Positions 13,582 to 17,213 of a DNA stretch of 17,213 bases are shown here, one piece after another; position 1 is the first letter of the stretch, and every line of letters begins with the position of its first letter. The notes under the pieces are model-generated. The model did not search any database. It saw only the letters and a program-made list of their open reading frames with translations, and was not told where the DNA came from. Position numbers and translations under genes: made by a program. This DNA comes from a bacterium (GTDB taxonomy: Bacteria > UBA9089 > UBA9088), in NCBI GenBank assembly GCA_040756715.1, contig JBFLYE010000030.1, forward strand, positions 1 through 17,213, read 5' to 3'.

Positions 13582-14046
13582 ATGGGTAAGGAAGATAAAA
13601 ATTTGATTGCTTACTGTAGTCTTTACTGTGGAGACTGCTTTGGCTACAAAGGAAAGGTTGCTGATTTGTCAAGGGATCTTAGAAAAGAGTTGAGGGAGGC
13701 AAAGTTTGACAAAACAGCAGAATACTTATCTACTCTCTCATTTTTTGAGGTATTCAAAAACTACAAAGAGTGTTATGAAGTGCTGGGAGCATTAGTAAAA
13801 ATGCGTTGTAAAAAAGCATGCAAAAGTGGTGGAGGTCCACCTTTCTGCAAGATGAGAAAATGTTGTCAGAAAAAAGGTATTGAAGGTTGCTGGCAATGTG
13901 AGGAATTTGAAACATGTGAAAAACTGGATTTCTTAAGGCCAAATCATGGAGATGCCCATATCAAGAATCTAAGAATAATTAAGAAAAAGGGGGTTGATGA
14001 GTTTCTTAAAGGAAAAAGGCATTGGTATACACAAAGTGCCACCTAA
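13582..14046 (+). CDS. DUF3795 cysteine-rich protein, cassette A
   Basis: 154 residues from the ATG at 13582, chosen over the upstream GTG at 13552 because AGGAGG (13571-13576) stands 5 nt before it. The N-terminal AYCSLYCGDCFGYKG is the hallmark of DUF3795 proteins. Further cysteines follow in CKKACKSGGGPPFCKMRKCC and CWQCEEFETCEK, suggesting a metal-binding, probably zinc-binding, small protein. The biochemical function of the family is unknown to me. The stop codon TAA (14044-14046) lies inside the first box of attC1, the compact layout typical of integron cassettes. It is the sole gene of cassette A and the first downstream of the promoter at 13409-13436. Confidence 0.8.
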   Translation: MGKEDKNLIAYCSLYCGDCFGYKGKVADLSRDLRKELREAKFDKTAEYLSTLSFFEVFKNYKECYEVLGALVKMRCKKACKSGGGPPFCKMRKCCQKKGIEGCWQCEEFETCEKLDFLRPNHGDAHIKNLRIIKKKGVDEFLKGKRHWYTQSAT

Positions 14047-14101
14047 CAACTCGCTGCAGCCGACCTTGCTTACGCTCGGCGGCTGAGCTTTATCGGTAGG
14101 C
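14041..14101 (+). other. attC recombination site 1 (end of cassette A)
   Basis: The left outer box is ACCTAAC (14041-14047) and the right outer box GGTAGGC (14095-14101). Inner boxes GCT (14053-14055) + CAGCCG (14057-14062) pair with CGGCTG (14080-14085) + AGC (14086-14088), leaving G14056 as the extrahelical base expected of attC. The right box deviates from GTTAGGC by one base at 14096, inside the conserved GTT crossover triplet. At 61 bp it is a short attC. Confidence 0.85.
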
Positions 14102-14109
14102 GAAATTGT

Positions 14110-14123
14110 GCTTAAGTTTAAGC
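14110..14123. repeat. Palindrome upstream of the PIN gene
   Basis: GCTTAA-GT-TTAAGC lies 20 bp before the PIN gene start, in the short leader of cassette B. It could be an autoregulatory site of a toxin-antitoxin pair or merely a small hairpin. Confidence 0.4.
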
Positions 14124-14143
14124 AAAGAAATTAAGGTGTAAAT

Positions 14144-14602
14144 ATGGCGAGAAAACCTAAATTGTACTTGGACACATCAGTACCTAACGCTTACTTTGAT
14201 GAGAAGAATCTATATCGTCAAGAAATAACAAGACAATTTTGGTTGAAACTGAAGGAGTATCAGATACTTATCTCCGATCTGGTAATAAGAGAGATGGAAG
14301 CTACTGGAGACAAAAAGTTAAGAGAAAATCTAATCAAGCTTGTAAAAGATTTTGACTCGCTCTCGACTAAAAGTGAAGAAATTAGAATATTGTCTGAAGA
14401 ATATGTCTCAAGAGGGATTATTCCAGTAAAGCATATTGAAGACGCCATTCACATTGCAGTAGCAACTGTTAATTCAGCAGATATTTTAGCAAGTTGGAAC
14501 TTTGAGCATATTGTTAAGCTCAAAACTAAGAGGGAAGTAAATGCAGTGAACATTTTACTTGGGTATGACCCAATTGAGATTGTCGAACCTGCAATGCTTT
14601 GA
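14144..14602 (+). CDS. PIN-domain protein, VapC-like probable toxin, cassette B
   Basis: 152 residues. The PIN fold is recognisable from its acidic residues: Asp10 in LYLDTSVPNAYFDE, Glu in LVIREMEATGD (near residue 48), Asp in HIEDAIHIAVATVNSADILA (near 105), and the following SWNFEHIV motif. PIN proteins are Mg2+-dependent ribonucleases and in VapC-type modules act as toxins that cleave RNA. This sub-type, with LDTSV at the start and ASWNFEHIV near the end, is commonly paired with a small adjacent gene. AAGGTG (14133-14138) is a fair ribosome binding site. The small gene at 14616 follows its stop by 13 bp. Toxin-antitoxin modules are common cargo in chromosomal cassette arrays. Confidence 0.85.
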   Translation: MARKPKLYLDTSVPNAYFDEKNLYRQEITRQFWLKLKEYQILISDLVIREMEATGDKKLRENLIKLVKDFDSLSTKSEEIRILSEEYVSRGIIPVKHIEDAIHIAVATVNSADILASWNFEHIVKLKTKREVNAVNILLGYDPIEIVEPAML

Positions 14603-14615
14603 GGAGGTGAGTCAT

Positions 14616-14798
14616 GTGTCTTATTTTAGCAAGTTCTATCAAGTAAACGTTCGGGAAAGTATCGCCAGAGAGTTTACAAATTCAAAGGGTGAAGTGGATG
14701 ATATGATGGCTGGACTTCACGAGATTAGGGTTAAAATGGCAGAGAAAGAATATAATCTAAAAGAATTAGAAAGAAAAGTAAAAAGAGATAAAAAGTAA
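14616..14798 (+). CDS. Small protein, probable antitoxin partner of the PIN protein
   Basis: About 60 residues from a GTG at 14616, chosen because AGGAGG (14602-14607), which overlaps the PIN stop codon, stands 8 nt upstream; an open frame extends further up but overlaps the PIN gene. The sequence is charged and helical, with MMAGLHEIRVKMAEKEYNLK and a basic end. Short proteins containing an HEIR-like helix often sit beside this PIN sub-type and are taken as antitoxins. No DNA-binding domain is obvious, so the antitoxin role is inferred from position. An overlapping 10-codon ATG frame at 14614 is less likely. The stop lies 6 bp before attC2. Confidence 0.6.
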   Translation: MSYFSKFYQVNVRESIAREFTNSKGEVDDMMAGLHEIRVKMAEKEYNLKELERKVKRDKK

Positions 14799-14804
14799 AG
14801 TTTC

Positions 14805-14936
14805 GCCTAACCCATCGCTGCACCTGACCGCCAACAGTGTAGCGGTTTTGCAAAGTTTTGTGCCCTATCAAAGTTTGGTGGTTTTCCGAAGTTTTGTGCC
14901 TATCCTGTTGGCGGCAGGTGAGCTCAGTCGTTAGGC
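14805..14936 (+). other. attC recombination site 2 (end of cassette B)
   Basis: Outer boxes GCCTAAC (14805-14811) and GTTAGGC (14930-14936) are perfect complements. Inner pairing: GCT (14817-14819) with AGC (14921-14923), G14820 extrahelical, CACCTG (14821-14826) with CAGGTG (14915-14920), A14827 extrahelical, and CCGCCAACAG (14828-14837) with CTGTTGGCGG (14905-14914). This is a textbook attC with intact crossover triplet (G14930/T14931). The 67-nt terminal region contains an internal direct repeat (14845-14870 and 14880-14904). Confidence 0.93.
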
Positions 14937-14955
14937 AACGAGAAAAGGGGGAAAT

Positions 14956-15183
14956 ATGCAACAAAACACGTACACTGCAGTGATGAAGCAGGACGGAGAT
15001 TGGTGGATAGGATGGATTGAAGAAGTGCCGGGAGTGAATTGCCAGGAGCGAACGAAAGAAGAACTACTGAAAAGCCTACGAGTAACTTTGAAGGAAGCAC
15101 TCGATTTCAATCGTGAAGACGCTCTTCGTACTGCTGAGTCAAACTATCAAGCTACTTTTCCATTTTCCCTTACTTACACCTGA
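14956..15183 (+). CDS. HicB-like antitoxin, truncated or re-ended, cassette C
   Basis: 75 residues. The N-terminal HicB fold is clear: YTAVMKQDGDWWIGWIEEVP, then GVNCQERTKEELLKSLRVTL. HicB proteins neutralise the HicA RNase and often repress their own operon, but solitary HicB-like genes of this type also occur in cassettes; no hicA is present. The C-terminal residues after about ESNYQ (ATFPFSLTYT) do not look like the usual end of this protein group, and no attC follows, so the 3' part of the cassette seems to have been replaced around 15150. The ribosome binding site is AAGGGGG (14945-14951). Confidence 0.7.
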   Translation: MQQNTYTAVMKQDGDWWIGWIEEVPGVNCQERTKEELLKSLRVTLKEALDFNREDALRTAESNYQATFPFSLTYT

Positions 15184-15264
15184 ATAGTTACAATTTTTTA
15201 TGCTTTAAACTCATTCTATTTTATCCTCTGCTAATCCTCTGTTAATCCGTGGCTGAATAGTTAC
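15180..15264 (+). repeat. Direct repeat CTGAATAGTTAC flanking a short A/T-rich stretch
   Basis: CTGAATAGTTAC occurs at 15180-15191 and 15253-15264. Between them is a smaller repeat of the AATCCTCTG / TTAATCCGTGG type. The first copy contains the TGA that ends the HicB-like frame, so this segment may mark the edge of the DNA that truncated cassette C. Confidence 0.6.
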
Positions 15265-15281
15265 CAATTATTCTGAAAAGT

Positions 15282-15318
15282 TTTGGGGGTATCCCCAAAG
15301 GGGAGATTTAATTTTTTT
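15282..15318 (+). terminator. Possible terminator with two competing hairpins
   Basis: TTTGGGG (15282-15288) can pair with CCCCAAA (15293-15299), or TCCCC (15292-15296) with GGGGA (15300-15304); the two are mutually exclusive. The second is followed closely by a T-rich run ending at 15318. It lies between cassette C and the promoter of the next gene, so it may stop transcription out of the array. Confidence 0.45.
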
Positions 15319-15320
15319 CC

Positions 15321-15349
15321 TTGCCTTAATCAAAGATTTTTGGTATTAT
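15321..15349 (+). promoter_or_regulatory. Promoter of the DUF4139 gene, leaderless type
   Basis: -35 TTGCCT (15321-15326), 17-bp spacer, -10 TATTAT (15344-15349), then 7 nt to the ATG at 15357. No Shine-Dalgarno sequence is present. Confidence 0.7.
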
Positions 15350-15356
15350 TTTTTAT

Positions 15357-16772
15357 ATGAAAATAAAATTTTTTATTGCTCTGCTTCTGATTGGCTTTTT
15401 AGCATTTAGTGAAGAAGAAGGGATTATTTCATCTACTCAACTAGATCAAAGAGGGGTTATGGTAACCATCTACAATGTTAATCTTGGGCTTATAAAAGAC
15501 CAGAGAGAAATTGAACTTCCAAGAGGAAGGGGAAGGCTGAAATTTATGGATGTAGCCTCTTTGATAATCCCTACAAGCGTTCATATAAAGTCCCTTGAAG
15601 ACCCAGATAGCCTTGCTATCCTTGAACAGAACTATGAGTATGACCTCTTAAGCCCAAGCAAACTACTTGATAAATATGTTGGTTGTGAGGTAAGGCTATA
15701 CCAGAAAAATCCATATACGGAGAGGGAAGAAATGACAACCGCTACACTCTTGTCTAACCAGGGAGGAATGCCAATATTTAAGATTGGTGATGCTATAACC
15801 TTTAACCACCCAGGAAGGATAATATTCCCCAAAGTCCCAGAAAACCTTATTTCCAAACCAACCCTTATATGGCTCTTTGAAAATAGCCTTTCAACCACCC
15901 AAAAGATTGAGGTATCTTATCTTACCAACGGAATAAACTGGCAATCTGATTATGTTGTAACATTAAACGATAAGGATGACAAAGCAGACCTTAAAAGCTG
16001 GGTTACCATTGATAATAAAAGCGGCGCGACCTATAAGGATGCGCATTTAAAACTTGTGGCAGGGGATGTGCATAGAATCAAAGAGCGTGGGTATGAAATA
16101 AAGATGGGACGGCTAGCAAAGGCTATGGTGGAAGAAAAGCAATTTAAAGAGGAGGCATTCTTTGAGTATCACATATATACCCTCCAAAGAAAAGCGACAA
16201 TTAAAGATAATCAAACAAAACAAATAAGCCTGGTAGATGCCTTTAATATCCCGGTTAAAAAAGAATTTCTCTTTCAAGGGGCAGAGAATTATTATTACAG
16301 CTTGTGTAGGGAGCCAATGTCAAACCAGAAGATTGGAGTGTTTATAGAGATAGAGAACAAAAAGGAGAATAATCTGGGCATTTCACTTCCCCAAGGAACG
16401 GTTAGGGTCTATAAAGAAGATAGGGAGGAAAACCTCCAGTTTATCGGAGAGGATTCAATAGACCATACCCCAAAGGATGAGAAAATAAGAATAAAACTAG
16501 GGGATGCCTTTGATATAGTAGGAACAAGGAAGCAGATGGATTGGAAAAAAATAGCTTATGATACATACGAGGCATCTTTTGAAATATCAATTAGAAACCA
16601 TAAGGAAGAGGATGTGGTAGTAAGGGTTATTGAGCCAATTCCAGGGGAATGGGAGATGCTTAGCTCATCCTTAAAATATACAAAGACAGAAGCACACACC
16701 GCAGAGTTTAATCTCCCTGTGCCAAAGGACAAGGAGGTAAAGCTTATCTATCGGGTAAGAATGAGGTTTTGA
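15357..16772 (+). CDS. DUF4139 domain exported protein
   Basis: 471 residues with an N-terminal signal peptide (hydrophobic IKFFIALLLIGFLAF, then EEE), so probably periplasmic or surface-exposed. The rest matches DUF4139 proteins: VTIYNVNLGLIKDQREIELP at the start, then KPTLIWLFENS, VSYLTNGINWQSDYVVTLN and WVTIDNKSGATYKDAHLKLV with AGDVHRI, followed by beta-rich segments and a C-terminal YRVRMRF. The molecular role of the family is not established; it is often annotated only by this domain. The start is supported by a promoter 7 nt upstream. The next gene, hdrB, follows by 30 bp and probably shares the transcript, though no functional link is evident. Confidence 0.85.
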   Translation: MKIKFFIALLLIGFLAFSEEEGIISSTQLDQRGVMVTIYNVNLGLIKDQREIELPRGRGRLKFMDVASLIIPTSVHIKSLEDPDSLAILEQNYEYDLLSPSKLLDKYVGCEVRLYQKNPYTEREEMTTATLLSNQGGMPIFKIGDAITFNHPGRIIFPKVPENLISKPTLIWLFENSLSTTQKIEVSYLTNGINWQSDYVVTLNDKDDKADLKSWVTIDNKSGATYKDAHLKLVAGDVHRIKERGYEIKMGRLAKAMVEEKQFKEEAFFEYHIYTLQRKATIKDNQTKQISLVDAFNIPVKKEFLFQGAENYYYSLCREPMSNQKIGVFIEIENKKENNLGISLPQGTVRVYKEDREENLQFIGEDSIDHTPKDEKIRIKLGDAFDIVGTRKQMDWKKIAYDTYEASFEISIRNHKEEDVVVRVIEPIPGEWEMLSSSLKYTKTEAHTAEFNLPVPKDKEVKLIYRVRMRF

Positions 16773-16802
16773 GGTATACGAGGCACTCTGGAGGCTTTTA
16801 AA

Positions 16803-17213
16803 ATGAAATACTCATATTTTCCCGGATGCTCCTTAAAGGAAACCGCAAGGGATTATGATAGCTCCACTAAGCTTGTGGCAGAAAGATTGGGGATTGTGCT
16901 TAATGAGCTAGATTCCTGGGTCTGCTGTGGGGCAAATTCTATTCCCGATTCCTCCTTTGCCCTTAAAAACATAAATATTGCCCTTGAGCAGGGAAACCCA
17001 GAACTTATCTGTGTCTGTGCCGCTTGTTTTAATAGACTAGCATTGGCAAACAAGGAGAAAAAGATAAAAGTAAGGCATTTCCTTGATATTTTAATAAATG
17101 ATATTGGAATTTCAAAGATAAAGGAGGGGATAAAAAAAGAGATAAACCTTTCCTGTGCCTGCTATTATGGATGTCTGCTTACCAGACCAAAAGAAATAGC
17201 GTTTGATGATGTT
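16803..17213 (+). CDS. hdrB: HdrB-like heterodisulfide reductase subunit (partial, runs off the window)
   Basis: 137 residues are visible, open to the last base. The sequence begins MKYSYFPGCSLKETA and carries the first CCG domain: Cys9, Cys41-Cys42, and the CXXC at Cys72/Cys75. A second CCG domain starts with SCACYYGCLLTRP. CCG domains bind the unusual 4Fe-4S clusters of HdrB, the site of disulfide reduction in methanogens; bacterial versions serve related redox complexes. GGAGG (16790-16794) lies 8 nt before the ATG, so translation is Shine-Dalgarno-led, as expected for an internal operon gene. Its usual partner hdrC is at 12029-12493, separated by the decayed genes, cassettes and DUF4139 gene. 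Confidence 0.88.
   Translation, partial: MKYSYFPGCSLKETARDYDSSTKLVAERLGIVLNELDSWVCCGANSIPDSSFALKNINIALEQGNPELICVCAACFNRLALANKEKKIKVRHFLDILINDIGISKIKEGIKKEINLSCACYYGCLLTRPKEIAFDDV

Larger units (their letters stand above)
13548..15183 (+). mobile_element. Integron gene cassette array without an integrase in the window
   Basis: Cassette A runs from 13548 to about 14095 (DUF3795 gene + attC1), cassette B from about 14096 to 14930 (PIN gene, small partner gene, attC2). Cassette C begins at 14931 (HicB-like gene) and has no attC. Cassette B also shows the circle signature: TAGGCGAAA at its start (14097-14105) is complementary to TTTCGCCTA (14801-14809) at the beginning of attC2. All genes point the same way and have Shine-Dalgarno sequences. 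Clusters of attC sites lacking an integrase are known; the 3' boundary here is uncertain. Confidence 0.85.

Noticed and set aside
14805-14936. Reading attC2 as a CRISPR-like or insertion-sequence repeat
   Set aside because: The ordered boxes, extrahelical bases and GTTAGGC core fit an attC; there are no spacers and no transposase.

Overview
The window is an AT-rich bacterial chromosome segment, probably from an uncultured anaerobic diderm. The cell-surface genes are two O-antigen-ligase-like proteins with TPR tails, a DUF2723 glycosyltransferase, a GT9 heptosyltransferase-like enzyme and a DPM1-like glycosyltransferase. The anaerobic or redox genes are HdrC and HdrB subunits, the PyrK electron-transfer subunit and a K+-independent-type proton-pumping pyrophosphatase. 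The phylum cannot be fixed from the sequence alone.

Layout. 1-3540: two minus-strand membrane proteins (DUF2723; ligase-like + TPR). 3600-3912: tRNA-Glu(TTC), whose 3' end is repeated exactly 168 bp downstream, bracketing a 147-bp gene-less unit. 3972-5802: pyrK overlapping a GT9 gene. 5756-6481: a minus-strand DPM1-like gene that overlaps the GT9 gene tail to tail and shares a divergent promoter region with hppA (6587-8785). 8862-9935: prfB (RF2). 10002-11975: a second ligase-like TPR protein, paralogous to the first and in the opposite orientation. 12029-12493: hdrC. 12475-13020: gene wreckage (an AlbA_2-type pseudogene and a possible helicase stub) and repeats. 13025-13264: small membrane protein. 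13547-15183: integron gene cassettes. 15357-16772: DUF4139 protein. 16803-end: hdrB, cut by the window edge.

The main discovery is an integron-type cassette array with no integrase in the window. Two recognisable attC sites (14041-14101 and 14805-14936) follow a DUF3795 gene and a PIN/antitoxin-like pair. A third cassette carries a HicB-like gene whose 3' end and attC are missing. The 5' end of each complete cassette is complementary to the start of its own attC, which is the expected signature of a circularisable cassette. The array and the decayed genes lie between hdrC and hdrB, which are usually neighbours.

A second pattern concerns translation starts. At five resident genes (start codons at 1127-, 6481-, 10002+, 12029+, 15357+) a sigma70-like promoter with a 17-bp spacer ends only 6-7 nt before the start codon. 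Their mRNAs should therefore be leaderless, and a sixth gene (13264-) is similar. Cassette genes, hppA and hdrB instead carry Shine-Dalgarno sequences. The pattern also corrects two starts (1127 rather than 1136; 6481 rather than 6535).
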